DNA from: Rhodococcus sp. IEGM 1381
GTDB taxonomy: Bacteria; Actinomycetota; Actinomycetes; Mycobacteriales; Mycobacteriaceae
DNA: 64,000 bases
Assembly (NCBI RefSeq): GCF_030056795.1
Contig: NZ_JASHKQ010000002.1
Location: 124,001 to 188,000, forward strand
Direction of reading: 5' to 3'
Position numbers and translations under genes: made by a program. Shown piece by piece: positions 1 to 8,894 of this stretch (position 1 is the stretch's first letter; each line of letters starts with the position of its first letter). Below the pieces are notes generated by a model. The model was not told where the DNA came from. It saw nothing but the letters and a program-made list of their open reading frames with translations, and searched no databases.

Positions 1-636
1 GCGCACGCTCTTGCGCAGATTCTCACGGCGGTCGACTACCTCGTGAGCACCGAGCGAGCGCACCCACGCTTCCCCGTCCGCATCCGAGACGGTCGCGATG
101 AGCTTCAGCCCTGGCACCAGTGCCCGAATCAGTTGCAAAACCATCGATCCCACGCCGCCGGTCGCACCGACCATCAACAGCGTTCCAGTGGATTCGGTGG
201 TGATTCGCAGTTTGTCGAACAATCCTTCCCAGGCCGTGATGGCTGTCAACGGGAGCGCGGCCGCGCCTGCGAAATCGAGGCTGGCCGGCTTTTTGGCAAC
301 TATCTTCTCGTCGACCGCGTGCAGGTGTGAGTTCGTCCCTGGCCTGGCAATGCTCCCCGCGTAAAAGACCTCGTCGCCCGGAGCGAACATCTCGACATCG
401 GTCCCGACGGCTCGGACCACTCCTGCGGCGTCGTAGCCCAGGATCTTCGGCTGACCCCCCGGGTCGGTACCGGCGCGAACCTTTACATCGACCGGATTGA
501 CCGATACGGCGAGAACTTCCACGAGTAGGTCGCTCGGTCCGAGAACAGGAACCGGAGCGACGACGTCGGTCAAGCTCGCTGGGTCGTCGATCGGGAGTGG
601 GCGGGTGTACGCGACTGCTTTCATCGTTTCGGTCAT
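1..636 (-). CDS. Zinc-type alcohol dehydrogenase-like quinone oxidoreductase (3' part beyond window)
   Basis: The gene is read on the minus strand from an ATG at 636 (start MTETMKAVAYTR) and is open through base 1, so only the first 212 codons are present. The visible part holds the GroES-like fold of the MDR superfamily, with a GYDAAGVV segment, followed by the start of the Rossmann domain with a GATGGVGSM nucleotide-binding loop. It lacks the Cys/His zinc ligands of true alcohol dehydrogenases, which fits the NADPH:quinone reductase branch (COG0604). It is divergent from an HxlR/DUF24 regulator across a short intergenic region. In Corynebacterium glutamicum the qor2/qorR pair has this arrangement, so a role in quinone or electrophile detoxification is inferred. 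The exact substrate cannot be told. Confidence 0.85.
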   Translation of the reverse strand, partial: MTETMKAVAYTRPLPIDDPASLTDVVAPVPVLGPSDLLVEVLAVSVNPVDVKVRAGTDPGGQPKILGYDAAGVVRAVGTDVEMFAPGDEVFYAGSIARPGTNSHLHAVDEKIVAKKPASLDFAGAAALPLTAITAWEGLFDKLRITTESTGTLLMVGATGGVGSMVLQLIRALVPGLKLIATVSDADGEAWVRSLGAHEVVDRRENLRKSVR

Positions 637-677
637 TCTCACAGCGTGGACCGGCCACCCTGGTTACCGTCAAGGGC

Positions 678-695
678 ACCTAGTTCCCAATAGGT
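678..695. promoter_or_regulatory. Candidate HxlR-family operator (inverted repeat)
   Basis: ACCTA and TAGGT form a perfect 5-bp inverted repeat around an 8-nt centre. It sits between the oxidoreductase start at 636 and the regulator start at 753. Short dyads of this kind in a divergent intergenic region are the usual binding sites of DUF24 regulators. This is inference from position and symmetry only. Confidence 0.45.
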
Positions 696-752
696 ACTAT
701 GATGCCATTCGATACTGGACGCCGCGCCAAGTACACCGACGAAAGATCACCG

Positions 753-1091
753 ATGACCGACTGCGAACGCAACGACGTGTATGCCGCCGCGTGCCCGTGC
801 CGAGACATGCTCGACCTGCTGGCAAACAAGTGGAGCGCCCTCATTATCGGCGTGCTCGAGTCGGGTCCCCTGCGATTCGGCGCGATCAAGAATGCGCTCG
901 ACGGGGTGAGCCCGAAGGTCCTGACTCAGTCGCTACGCCGCCTCGAGGAGCACGGACTGCTCACACGCACAGTCTTTCCCGAGGTTCCACTGCGTGTCGA
1001 GTACCGACTCACCCCGTTGGGGTCGAGTGCATCGGCTCCGCTGGCTCATCTTCGCGATTGGGTGGAGGACAACGTCGCCGTTAGCACCTGA
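753..1091 (+). CDS. HxlR/DUF24-family transcriptional regulator, QorR-like
   Basis: A 112-residue single-domain winged-helix protein. The core around residues 20-85 (LLANKWSALIIGVLESGPLRF, with RRLEEHGLL further on) is typical of the HxlR family. Cysteines at 4, 14 and 16 lie ahead of the first helix; a conserved N-terminal Cys is the redox switch in QorR, YodB and HypR, so thiol or quinone sensing is plausible. The start at 753 is preferred because a GAAAG ribosome-binding site lies 7 nt upstream; an ATG at 699 in frame has no such site and overlaps the proposed operator region. The last 46 nt overlap the 3' end of cobE on the other strand. Confidence 0.88.
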   Translation: MTDCERNDVYAAACPCRDMLDLLANKWSALIIGVLESGPLRFGAIKNALDGVSPKVLTQSLRRLEEHGLLTRTVFPEVPLRVEYRLTPLGSSASAPLAHLRDWVEDNVAVST

Positions 1092-1447
1092 CCGCCGGTC
1101 ACACCAGCCACGGCAACGGTGATCGCGCTCCGAACCGTCCTGGGCACCAGCGTCTCGGCCGAGCCCGCAGCGAGGAGCGCGGCGGCCTCTGCCACGCTTC
1201 CCGTCCCCACCGCGCGAGATACCCGATCCGAGGACGTCACGGTCCGCGCTACAGACAGTTCCGCGGCCGTGAAGGTAATCGCCCGAACCCCCATGCTCGA
1301 CGCCACCGCCGCCACCAGATCCGCTTTCCTGTCGATCGAGGCGATGGCCTCGACCCGCCAATCCGGCCGCAGTACAGCCGCGATCGCGTAAACCATCTCG
1401 GCCGCATCGACACCTGCTCGGGCACCGATTCCGACCACGACCCGCAT
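1046..1447 (-). CDS. cobE: Cobalamin biosynthesis protein, CobE / CbiG C-terminal domain
   Basis: A 133-residue protein matching the CbiG C-terminal (CobE) domain: an N-terminal VVVGIGARAG segment, then ASIDRKADLVAA, then a FTAAEL stretch and a C-terminal VRSAITVAVAG strand. The family takes part in ring-contraction/acetaldehyde-release chemistry of corrin synthesis, and CobE occurs as a separate small protein in aerobic-type pathways. It is the last gene of the riboswitch-led operon, beginning 11 nt after the cobB stop. The ATG at 1447 is the first sensible start. Its 3' end overlaps the convergent HxlR gene by 46 nt. Family membership is firm; the exact biochemical step is less well defined. 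Confidence 0.82.
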   Translation of the reverse strand: MRVVVGIGARAGVDAAEMVYAIAAVLRPDWRVEAIASIDRKADLVAAVASSMGVRAITFTAAELSVARTVTSSDRVSRAVGTGSVAEAAALLAAGSAETLVPRTVRSAITVAVAGVTGGQVLTATLSSTQSRR

Positions 1448-1458
1448 CGCCGACGAGC

Positions 1459-2853
1459 CTAGACGCGCGCGTAATCGACTGCGCCGGAGACGAATCGGGT
1501 GATGGACTCGGGATTTCCCGCGGCATGTGTGTGCAGGTAGGACGCATGCACTCCGCCGCGGACGAAGCCTTCGCGAGCGGCGGTTCTGCCGTCCGGTCGC
1601 TGCCGATGCCAACCCCAGGCCGCCGGGGCGGCCTCGCGCACTGCGACGAGCTTCGTGCGATGGAACTCGTGGCCGGTGACACGGGTTCCCGCGTCGAACA
1701 GAGGCGACGCTTCGAGGGCGACCGCGTCGCGATACCCGAGAGTGAGCGTGTTCCCGAATTCCGCGTCGACATCGACGACGCCCGCCATTGCATGACCGTC
1801 CAATTGTGTCGCCAGATAGAGCAATCCGGCGCATTCTGCGTGAACGGGCAAACCCCGCGCCGCTGCCGTCCTGATGTCGGCAAGCAACAGTTCGTTCGCT
1901 GCCAGCGCGGCAGCGTGTTCCTCTGGGAATCCGCCGGGCAGCACGACTGCTGCTGTACCGGTGGGCAACCCGTCGCGTAGTGGGTCGAATACAGCGACGT
2001 CGGCCCCGGCTGCGCGCAGAAGTTCCACATGCTCGGTGTATCCGAAGGTGAATGCGGGACCACCTGCCACCGCGACGACCGGCGATCCTTCGGACCTACG
2101 AACCTCCTGTACCGGATCCCACTCCGGCGCGAGTATCGACGAGCGAGCCAAGGCGCTCACTGCCTCCACATCGACGAACTGTGCCACCAGTGCGCTCATC
2201 GCATCGACCGCATCGGTGGCGGCTCCACCGTGTTCGACGGCGGTGATCAGGCCCAGATGTCGTGACGGAACGACCAATTCGCTCATTCTCGGCAACGCGC
2301 CGAGCAACGGCACACCCACCCGCTCGCACGCTTGACGCAACACATCCTGATGGCGTTCGCTGCCGACCCGGTTGAGGATCACACCGCCTATACGAACGCT
2401 GGGGTCGAACGTCGAGAACCCGTGCAGCACAGCCGCGAGCGACTGACTGTGGCCGCGGGCGTCGATCACAAGAATCACCGGGGCACCGAGCATCGCCGCC
2501 ACCCGTGCGGTCGATCCCTCGGCGGACGCCTCCCCGGGGCCGGTCATGTCGATCTTGCCGTCGAACAGTCCCATGACGCCTTCGACGACCGCGATGTCGC
2601 AGCCCCGGCTGCCGTGCCGAAAAAGGGGTCCGATTCGATCGGCACCCACCATGACCGCATCGAGATTGCGTCCGGGGAGCCCGGCCGCCAGACCGTGATA
2701 GCCGGGGTCGATGTAATCCGGACCCACCTTGAACGGTGCGACCTTTCGGCCGGCAGCACGTAGTGCGCCCATCAGCCCGGTGGCCACCGTTGTCTTACCG
2801 CTGCCCGAGGCAGGGGCCGCGATGACCACGGCGGGGCACGACGGATTCACCAT
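1459..2853 (-). CDS. cobB: Cobyrinic acid a,c-diamide synthase
   Basis: 464 residues, the usual length for CobB/CbiA. The N-terminal ATPase part begins with a deviant P-loop (APASGSGKTTV, about residues 13-23), followed by the VGPDYIDPGYH motif seen in the CobB/CobQ amidotransferase-synthetases. The C-terminal half is a class I glutamine amidotransferase-like domain with a HAECAGLLYL nucleophile Cys segment (about residues 340-350) and a C-terminal HASYLHTHAAGNP catalytic His region. It amidates the a and c carboxylates of the corrin ring using glutamine and ATP. The start overlaps the cobO stop by 7 nt, indicating translational coupling. Confidence 0.95.
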   Translation of the reverse strand: MVNPSCPAVVIAAPASGSGKTTVATGLMGALRAAGRKVAPFKVGPDYIDPGYHGLAAGLPGRNLDAVMVGADRIGPLFRHGSRGCDIAVVEGVMGLFDGKIDMTGPGEASAEGSTARVAAMLGAPVILVIDARGHSQSLAAVLHGFSTFDPSVRIGGVILNRVGSERHQDVLRQACERVGVPLLGALPRMSELVVPSRHLGLITAVEHGGAATDAVDAMSALVAQFVDVEAVSALARSSILAPEWDPVQEVRRSEGSPVVAVAGGPAFTFGYTEHVELLRAAGADVAVFDPLRDGLPTGTAAVVLPGGFPEEHAAALAANELLLADIRTAAARGLPVHAECAGLLYLATQLDGHAMAGVVDVDAEFGNTLTLGYRDAVALEASPLFDAGTRVTGHEFHRTKLVAVREAAPAAWGWHRQRPDGRTAAREGFVRGGVHASYLHTHAAGNPESITRFVSGAVDYARV

Positions 2854-3467
2854 TCGATTCCTCGCTGACCTTTGCGGCCGGCATCCATCGGATGCTTGAC
2901 CTTGTCCATCTCGGTGACCAGATCCGCGGCCTCGATGAGCTCACGGGGCGCATCCCGGCCGGTGATGACGACGTGTTGGTTGCCCGGCCGATGCGTCAGA
3001 ACCTCGACCACCTCCGCCACATCGACCCAACCCCACTTGAGCGGGTAGGTGAACTCGTCCAACACGTAGAAGCGGTGTGACTGCTGCTCGATCCGCCGGG
3101 CGATCTCCCGCCAGCCCTCGGCCGCTGCCTCGGCATGGTCCACGTCACTGCCCTTCTTGCGAGTCCACGACCAGCCCTCGCCCATCTTGTGCCATTCGAC
3201 GGCTCCGCCGATACCGGTGCTCTCGTGCAGGTCGCCGAGAGTCCGAAACGCCGCTTCCTCGCCGACTTTCCACTTGGCACTCTTGACGAACTGGAACACT
3301 CCGACGTCGAACCCTTGGTTCCACGCCCGCAACGCCATGCCGAACGCAGCGGTCGATTTCCCTTTGCCCGGGCCGGTATGGACGGCGAGGACGGGCAGAT
3401 TGCGGCGCTGACGCGTCGTGAGTCCGTCCTGCGGAACAGTGCCGGGAGCGGGTACACCCTGAGGCAT
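2847..3467 (-). CDS. cobO: Cob(I)yrinic acid a,c-diamide adenosyltransferase
   Basis: 206 residues, the normal CobO/BtuR length. A P-loop HTGPGKGKSTAAFG lies near residues 31-44, and KWGWVDVAEV near residue 140 is typical of the family. It transfers the 5'-deoxyadenosyl group from ATP to the reduced corrinoid. The ATG at 3467 (start MPQGVPAPG) was chosen; the frame is open further upstream but would run into the chelatase gene, whose stop is at 3478. It is sandwiched between the chelatase and cobB in a tight operon. Confidence 0.94.
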   Translation of the reverse strand: MPQGVPAPGTVPQDGLTTRQRRNLPVLAVHTGPGKGKSTAAFGMALRAWNQGFDVGVFQFVKSAKWKVGEEAAFRTLGDLHESTGIGGAVEWHKMGEGWSWTRKKGSDVDHAEAAAEGWREIARRIEQQSHRFYVLDEFTYPLKWGWVDVAEVVEVLTHRPGNQHVVITGRDAPRELIEAADLVTEMDKVKHPMDAGRKGQRGIEW

Positions 3468-3477
3468 CGCGCGCCCC

Positions 3478-5421
3478 CTACGCCGCTGCGCGGACGACGG
3501 CGGTGACCTGTTCGGCCGACAGATCTTCCAGCGCCACGTAGCCACCACCGAGGCGGGCCGCGAAATCGGCGGCCAGGCCGAGACGGACCATTCCCGATTC
3601 GCAGTCGACGACGACCGAGGCGATCTTGTCCGACGCGATACGTCCTGCGGCTATGCGCGCTCGTCCGACGGGGTCGGTGCCTCCGGTCGCTCGGCCGTCG
3701 GTCAGAGCAACCAGCAATGCGCGGCGCAGCGGGTCTCGAACCCGTTCTCGTAGAACCAGATCCCGGGCCTTCAGAAATCCCTGCGCCAACGGAGACCGAC
3801 CACCGGTCTTCATGTTGCGCAACCGCGTCACGGCCACATCCACCGATGACGTCGGCGGCAATACCGTCTCGGCTTCCTTACCGCGCACGGTGATGACGGC
3901 GACCTTGTCACGGCGTTGATACGCATCGCGCAACAACGACAGCACCGCACCGGTCACCGCGGAGAGTCGATCTCGTGCCGCCATCGATCCCGAGGCATCG
4001 ACGACGAAGACGATCAAGTTGCCCTCTCGCCCCTCCTTGATCGCGCCCCGCAGATCGGCAGGCTCGAGCTTCAACCGGCCGGAGGTGCGGCCGCGGACGA
4101 CCTGCTGCTCCGCGGCGGCGAACAACGTGCCGATCAGATGCAGGCCTTTGCCTCGCTCGACTGTGGGCCGTACCGACCGTCCGTGTGTGGAGCGTGACCG
4201 CGAGCGTCGACCCGGCGCGCCCTCTCCCACTCCGGGAACCTCGAGCAGCCGGGCCTTGAACTGGGCACCCGGAGTTCCTGCCTGCTTGTTCTTGCCCGCT
4301 CCCGAAGGCTGTGGCTCAGGAGTGCGCGGCTCCGAGGTCTCGGTGTCGGGCGACGACGGGGAAGACTCCGAACGCTCGGTCCCTTCGGCACTGTCCGGCA
4401 CCGGCGCTCCCCCGTCGCCGTCGGGCGTCGGGTCGGGATCTGGATCCGGTTGCTGCTCGGCCTGTTCCGCGGCGTCGCGCATGGCGTCGTCCAACTGCTT
4501 GTCGTCGATGCCCGGCTCGTCGAACGGATCGCGTCGACGCCGATGCGGTAGTGCCAGCTCTGCGGCGACCCGCACGTCTTCCTCGGCCACCTCGCTGGCA
4601 CCCCGCCACGCCGCGTGGGCGGACGCAGTGCGAGCCAGCACCAGATCGGCGCGCATGCCGTCGACGTCGAAGGACGCGCAGAGGGCCGCGATGCGCCGAA
4701 GCTCCTTGTCGCTCAACTCCACATCGTCGAGGATCTTCCGTGCGGCCAGAATCTGCTCGGCCACCGCGATGTCGTCGTCGCGGAACTGGGCGGCGAACGC
4801 GTCCGGATCGCGCTCGTAGTTCATCCGGCGGCGGACGACGTTCATCCGAACATCCACATCGCGCGATGCCGTCACGTCCACTGCGAGACCGAACCGGTCG
4901 AGCAGCTGCGGTCGCAGCTCACCCTCCTCGGGATTCATCGTGCCGACCAAGACGAATTGTGCTGGGTGCGAATGTGATACACCGTCACGCTCGACGTGTA
5001 CGCGACCCATCGCGGCCGCGTCGAGCAATACGTCGACCAGGTGATCGTGCAGCAGATTGACTTCGTCGACGTAGAGAACTCCGCGATGCGCGGCCGCAAG
5101 CAGGCCAGGTTGGAAGGCACGTTCGCCGTCACGCAGCACCTTCTCGAGGTCGATGGACCCGACCACTCGATCCTCGGTGGCACCGACCGGAAGCTCGACG
5201 AGCTTCGCCGGCCGCGATCCATCCTCGTCTTCCACTGCCGGCAGCAGCGTCGCGAGCGCACGCACCACGGTCGATTTGGCGGTGCCTTTCTCGCCGCGGA
5301 CCAGTACACCGCCGATACCGGGATGCACGGCGCACAGAATCAGCGACAACCGCAGTTGGTCCTGTCCGACGATCGCACTGAACGGATATCCCGGTTCGGG
5401 AACACTTCCACCTTGCTGCAC
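3478..5421 (-). CDS. ChlI-ChlD-type fused AAA+/VWA chelatase subunit, probable cobaltochelatase partner
   Basis: With a GTG start at 5421 the protein has 647 residues. The N-terminal AAA+ ATPase (ChlI-like) has Walker [10 protein letters not shown] and Walker [11 protein letters not shown] low-complexity acidic and proline-rich linker ([11 protein letters not shown] and following) leads to a C-terminal von Willebrand A domain with the MIDAS motif VDASGSM. Such fusions are often annotated as magnesium chelatase, but the organism need not make chlorophyll, and the location first in a cobalamin operon behind a B12 riboswitch argues for cobalt insertion together with a CobN-type large subunit encoded elsewhere. 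The GTG has a GAAGGGA ribosome-binding site 7 nt upstream; the frame stays open to 5625 only because it passes through the riboswitch. Confidence 0.88.
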   Translation of the reverse strand: MQQGGSVPEPGYPFSAIVGQDQLRLSLILCAVHPGIGGVLVRGEKGTAKSTVVRALATLLPAVEDEDGSRPAKLVELPVGATEDRVVGSIDLEKVLRDGERAFQPGLLAAAHRGVLYVDEVNLLHDHLVDVLLDAAAMGRVHVERDGVSHSHPAQFVLVGTMNPEEGELRPQLLDRFGLAVDVTASRDVDVRMNVVRRRMNYERDPDAFAAQFRDDDIAVAEQILAARKILDDVELSDKELRRIAALCASFDVDGMRADLVLARTASAHAAWRGASEVAEEDVRVAAELALPHRRRRDPFDEPGIDDKQLDDAMRDAAEQAEQQPDPDPDPTPDGDGGAPVPDSAEGTERSESSPSSPDTETSEPRTPEPQPSGAGKNKQAGTPGAQFKARLLEVPGVGEGAPGRRSRSRSTHGRSVRPTVERGKGLHLIGTLFAAAEQQVVRGRTSGRLKLEPADLRGAIKEGREGNLIVFVVDASGSMAARDRLSAVTGAVLSLLRDAYQRRDKVAVITVRGKEAETVLPPTSSVDVAVTRLRNMKTGGRSPLAQGFLKARDLVLRERVRDPLRRALLVALTDGRATGGTDPVGRARIAAGRIASDKIASVVVDCESGMVRLGLAADFAARLGGGYVALEDLSAEQVTAVVRAAA

Positions 5422-5474
5422 AGCTATGTCCCTTCGTGCCCGGAGTTCCGCGCCGGGCGTTCGGTAGAAAAACG

Positions 5475-5600
5475 CGAAGCCGGGCGGCGATCTGGCTGAC
5501 AGGAGAATCTGCTTAAGCGAAGAAACTCCTGAACACAGTGGCGGGACCGCGCCTGATTCGTACAGGACTTCTCCGCAACCGACTTCGAACGGAACACTAC
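5475..5600 (-). ncRNA. Cobalamin (adenosylcobalamin) riboswitch
   Basis: On the minus strand the leader carries the hallmark B12 element: GCGCGGTCCCGCCACTGTG at 5552-5534, preceded by a GGTTGCGGAGAAGTCC segment that matches the conserved GGTG-nAA-TCC core, and followed by a GTCAGCCAGATCGCCGCC box at about 5502-5485. It ends some 55 nt before the GTG of the chelatase gene, so it should repress the operon chelatase-cobO-cobB-cobE when cobalamin is abundant. The boundaries are approximate. The nearby kissing-loop and expression-platform pairings were not worked out. Confidence 0.85.
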
Positions 5601-5608
5601 CGCCGAAC

Positions 5609-5651
5609 GAACGAATGCCACACACGGTAGGGCCGTGTGTGGCATTCGTTC
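5609..5651. terminator. Perfect 19-bp hairpin, probable terminator of the mqo-GNAT unit
   Basis: Bases 5609-5627 and 5633-5651 are exact reverse complements (GAACGAATGCCACACACGG) around a 5-nt loop. The hairpin lies 18 nt after the stop of the GNAT gene and just before the riboswitch. There is no T-run on either side, so it would be an actinobacterial I-shaped terminator or a palindromic intergenic element. Confidence 0.6.
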
Positions 5652-5669
5652 ATCGAGTACTGCAGGAGG

Positions 5670-6146
5670 TCAGGCCTCGCTCCACGCGGTGCCGCCGCCC
5701 CGACGCATCGGGGTGTGCGGAATACCGTCCTCGAGAACTTCCTCACCGTCGGGCAGGAAGCCGTGCTTGGCATACATGTCGACGAGGTAGCTCTGAGCAT
5801 TGATGCGGCACGGCGCGGAGCCGACCTCGGCGAGCGCTGCCCGCAGGATACGCGTGGTGTGGCCCTGCCCTCGGGCCGAGCGCTGGGTGCACAGGCGGCC
5901 GATGCGGAACGCCTTCTCCCCGTCGTCGTGCTCCTCGAGCAGACGGAGAGTGCACACCACCTCGCCGTCTCGTTCGAGCCAGAAGTGTCGTGTCTCGGTC
6001 AGCAGGTCACGACCGTCCAACTCCGGATAGGCACATGCCTGCTCGACCACGAACACCTCGACACGCAGCTTCAACAGGTCGTACAACGTGTTGTTGGACA
6101 GGTCTAGTGCCCATGATCGTTTGAGAGCTGCTGCTTGCGTATTCAT
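5670..6146 (-). CDS. ElaA-type GNAT acetyltransferase
   Basis: 158 residues. The N-terminal half contains LYDLLKLRVEVFVVEQ, the ElaA subgroup signature. The acetyl-CoA binding motif A is IGRLCTQRSARGQGHTTRIL, with the pyrophosphate-binding RGQGH loop. The C-terminal region ends in YAKHGFLPDGEEVLEDGIPH, also typical of ElaA. The start at 6146 has AAAGG immediately upstream; an earlier ATG at 6161 would overlap the end of mqo. It lies 11 nt after mqo and is probably co-transcribed. The substrate is unknown. Confidence 0.88.
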   Translation of the reverse strand: MNTQAAALKRSWALDLSNNTLYDLLKLRVEVFVVEQACAYPELDGRDLLTETRHFWLERDGEVVCTLRLLEEHDDGEKAFRIGRLCTQRSARGQGHTTRILRAALAEVGSAPCRINAQSYLVDMYAKHGFLPDGEEVLEDGIPHTPMRRGGGTAWSEA

Positions 6147-6157
6147 ACCTTTTGCTA

Positions 6158-7744
6158 TCACACACCCGTGGGCTGTGCGAGCTCACGCGAGTTTTCGAGC
6201 TCCAGTGTCTTGGACGTCCAACTCCAGACCTCGTCGAACAACGAGCTGTTCTGGGCCAGCTTCACCCCGAGGGACGGGACCATTTCCTTGAGCTTGGGCT
6301 GCCACGCGTCGTACTTGTCGCCGAAGCACCGCTGGAGCACGTCCAGCATGGCCGGGACGGCGGTGGACGCACCGGGCGAGGCACCGAGCAGTCCGGCGAT
6401 CGTGCCGTCGGCAGCGTTGACCACAGCGGTGCCGAACTCGAGCACGCCGCCGCGACCCTTCTTACGGATGACCTGCACTCGCTGACCTGCGGTGACGAGC
6501 TCCCAGTCCTTACCGATAACCGAGGGGGCGAACTCACGCAGAGTCTCCACCCGATCGGCCTGGGACTGCGCCAGCTCGCTGACGAGGTACTTGACGAGCC
6601 CGAGTTCGGTCACGCCGACGCCGAGCATCGACATCAGGTTGCCGGGCTTGACCGAGCCGGGCAGGTCGGTGATCTTGCCCTGCTTGAGGAACTTGGGGGA
6701 CCAACCGGCGTACGGGCCGAACAGCAGACCCTGCTCACCGTTGATCACCCGGGTGTCGAGATGCGGCACGGACATGGGAGGAGCGCCCACCGAGGCCTTG
6801 CCGTACACCTTGGCCGAATGCTGCTCGATCAGTTCGGGGTTGGTGCACCGCAGCCACTCGCCGCTGACCGGGAATCCGCCGAATCCCTTGATCTCCGCGA
6901 TACCGGACTTCTGCAGCAGGTGCAGTGCTCCGCCGCCTGCGCCGACGAACACGAACTTGGCGTTGACGGTCTTCTTCTCACCGGTTCGCTGATTGGCGAC
7001 CTTGACGTCCCAGGTGCCGTCGGACTGCTTGGTGATGTTGCGCACATCATGGCCGAAGTGGACGGTTCCGCCCGCCGCCGACAGGTAGTTGAGGAGCTGC
7101 TTGGTGAGTGCGCCGAAGTCGACGTCAGTGCCCTCCTGGCTCCAGTTCAGCGCCACCGGATCGGAGAAGTCGCGGCCCTTCGCCATCAACGGCAGTCGCG
7201 CCGAGAACTCGTCCTTGGAATCGATGAATTCCATTCCGGCGAACAGCGGGTTGCCGACGAGCGCCTCGTACCGCGCACGCAAGTACTTCGCGTTCTCTGC
7301 CCCGTGCACGAAGCTCACGTGCGGAATGGGGTTGATGAAATTCTTGGCGTCGGAGAGCACGCCGGTCTCGATACCGTGGGCCCAGAACTGCCGCGACACC
7401 TGGAACTGCTCGTTGACGTTGAGCGCCTTGGAGATGTCGACACTGCCGTCCTTGTTCTGCGGCGTGTAGTTCAATTCGCACAGTGCCGAGTGGCCGGTAC
7501 CAGCGTTGTTCCACGCGTCGCTGCTCTCGGCCGCCGCAGCATCGAGACGCTCGTAGACGTCGATCGACCAGTTCGGCTCGAGCTGACGGAGCAGCGCACC
7601 GAGGGTGGCGCTCATGATTCCGGCACCGACCAGAACGACGTCGGTCTTGATCCGCTTACCCTGCTCTTCTTTGGACACTGGAGAATCGACTTCCTTGTCT
7701 GTGGAGGTCTCGACCGGAGAACTCTGCTGTAGAGGGCTATTCAC
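6158..7744 (-). CDS. mqo: Malate:quinone oxidoreductase
   Basis: 528 residues. The FAD-binding Rossmann motif [14 protein letters not shown] lies around residues 36-49, followed by [18 protein letters not shown], which is diagnostic for Mqo. The enzyme is a peripheral membrane flavoprotein that oxidises malate to oxaloacetate and passes electrons to the quinone pool, doing the malate step of the TCA cycle without NAD. The annotated GTG at 7744 has only a weak ribosome-binding site; an internal GTG at 7678 (start VSKEEQGKR) is an alternative that would remove a polar N-terminal tail. The gene is divergent from the hydrolase at 7854. Confidence 0.95.
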   Translation of the reverse strand: MNSPLQQSSPVETSTDKEVDSPVSKEEQGKRIKTDVVLVGAGIMSATLGALLRQLEPNWSIDVYERLDAAAAESSDAWNNAGTGHSALCELNYTPQNKDGSVDISKALNVNEQFQVSRQFWAHGIETGVLSDAKNFINPIPHVSFVHGAENAKYLRARYEALVGNPLFAGMEFIDSKDEFSARLPLMAKGRDFSDPVALNWSQEGTDVDFGALTKQLLNYLSAAGGTVHFGHDVRNITKQSDGTWDVKVANQRTGEKKTVNAKFVFVGAGGGALHLLQKSGIAEIKGFGGFPVSGEWLRCTNPELIEQHSAKVYGKASVGAPPMSVPHLDTRVINGEQGLLFGPYAGWSPKFLKQGKITDLPGSVKPGNLMSMLGVGVTELGLVKYLVSELAQSQADRVETLREFAPSVIGKDWELVTAGQRVQVIRKKGRGGVLEFGTAVVNAADGTIAGLLGASPGASTAVPAMLDVLQRCFGDKYDAWQPKLKEMVPSLGVKLAQNSSLFDEVWSWTSKTLELENSRELAQPTGV

Positions 7745-7853
7745 CCGATGCGGTCAGGTTACTAGCTGGGCCTACCCCATCGGACACCACGTCAACCCGC
7801 TCTCGATTGTGCTCCTCGGACGCCGCTCGCGGCGCCCACTACAGTTGTGATCT

Positions 7854-8894
7854 GTGACTACCTGGGTGCCCGACGTCCTCGGCGACGGCTACGAACAGAC
7901 GACCATTCCACTCGGTGACGATCCGGACGGAGAGGGCCAGGTCGAGGCCACGCTGGTGCGGTATCAACCGTCCGGTGCCTCGAACTTCGAGCGCGCGGTG
8001 ATCTACGTTCACGGTTTCACCGACTACTTCTTCCAGCGACACATCGCCGAGCACTTCGCGGCGAAGGGATACGCGTTCTACGCTCTGGACCTGCGCAAGT
8101 GCGGGCGTTCGCGCCGCGAGGGCCAGACTGCGCATTTCGTGACCGATCTGGCGATGTACGACGCCGAGTTGAACGAAGCACTGAGCCTGGTACGCACCGA
8201 GCGCGCGGACGCCTCGGTACTGCTGATGGCGCACTCCACGGGCGGCCTCGTTCTCCCGCTGTGGCTCAGCCGCCTCAACCGTCAGGAGGGCGGGTCGGCC
8301 GGGTTGGGCTTGGCGGGAGTCGTTCTCAACAGTCCGTGGTTCGACCTGCAGGGCCCACCCGCCATTCGCAGTGTCGGGACCGCAGCGATCGACGTGATCG
8401 GCCGATTCCGGTCCAAGACGCAGGTCCCCGGTAGTGGGCTCGACACATACGGTTTGTCGCTCGCTGCGTCGGAGAACGGCGAGTGGGACTACGACCTCGA
8501 CTGGAAACCGCTCGCAGGCTTTCCCATCACATTCGGGTGGATTCGCGCCGTCCGCCACGGACACGCCGAGCTGCACCGGGGCCTCGACATCGGCGTTCCC
8601 TCGCTGATTCTTCGCTCGAAGGTGACGCACTTTTCCCGCCGTTACAGCTCGGCCGTCGACGCCGCGGATGCCGTTCTGGATGTTCGCCAGATCGCGCGCT
8701 GGGCCGGTTGCCTGGGGGACCGTACGACGATCGTGCCCATCGAGGGAGCCCGCCACGACGTGTTTCTGTCCACCGAGGGCCCACGGACACGGGCATTCGA
8801 GGAAATGGACGAATGGCTCGAGTGGTTGCACCGAGGAGAGAGCACCGACCATGCGTCGGGCAAGGACCACAGCGAGAGCGGGCACATTTCATGA
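7854..8894 (+). CDS. Alpha/beta hydrolase, serine aminopeptidase/monoacylglycerol lipase-like
   Basis: 346 residues with an alpha/beta-hydrolase fold of the hydrolase_4 (lysophospholipase) type: an oxyanion region [11 protein letters not shown] near residue 52, the LDLRKCGRS segment, a nucleophile elbow LLMAHSTGG (GxSxG replaced by A-H-S-T-G), and a late GARHDVFLS carrying the probable catalytic His. The start codon is a GTG at 7854. Its TGA overlaps the ATG of mycothione reductase by 4 nt, so the two genes are translationally coupled, as in mycobacteria where a hydrolase precedes mtr. The substrate is not evident. Confidence 0.87.
   Translation: MTTWVPDVLGDGYEQTTIPLGDDPDGEGQVEATLVRYQPSGASNFERAVIYVHGFTDYFFQRHIAEHFAAKGYAFYALDLRKCGRSRREGQTAHFVTDLAMYDAELNEALSLVRTERADASVLLMAHSTGGLVLPLWLSRLNRQEGGSAGLGLAGVVLNSPWFDLQGPPAIRSVGTAAIDVIGRFRSKTQVPGSGLDTYGLSLAASENGEWDYDLDWKPLAGFPITFGWIRAVRHGHAELHRGLDIGVPSLILRSKVTHFSRRYSSAVDAADAVLDVRQIARWAGCLGDRTTIVPIEGARHDVFLSTEGPRTRAFEEMDEWLEWLHRGESTDHASGKDHSESGHIS

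Noticed and set aside
5422..5625. N-terminal extension of the chelatase gene to an ATG at 5625
   Set aside because: The extension is the riboswitch and hairpin translated by chance; the GTG at 5421 has a good ribosome-binding site and begins the conserved region.
6152..7732. A 526-codon open frame on the plus strand opposite mqo
   Set aside because: It mirrors mqo codon by codon in a high-GC genome and shows no domain. Mqo has clear motifs on the other strand.
8483..8890. Extension of mycothione reductase to 8483
   Set aside because: That part is a shifted reading of the upstream hydrolase; the ATG at 8891 overlaps the hydrolase stop and begins the FAD motif.
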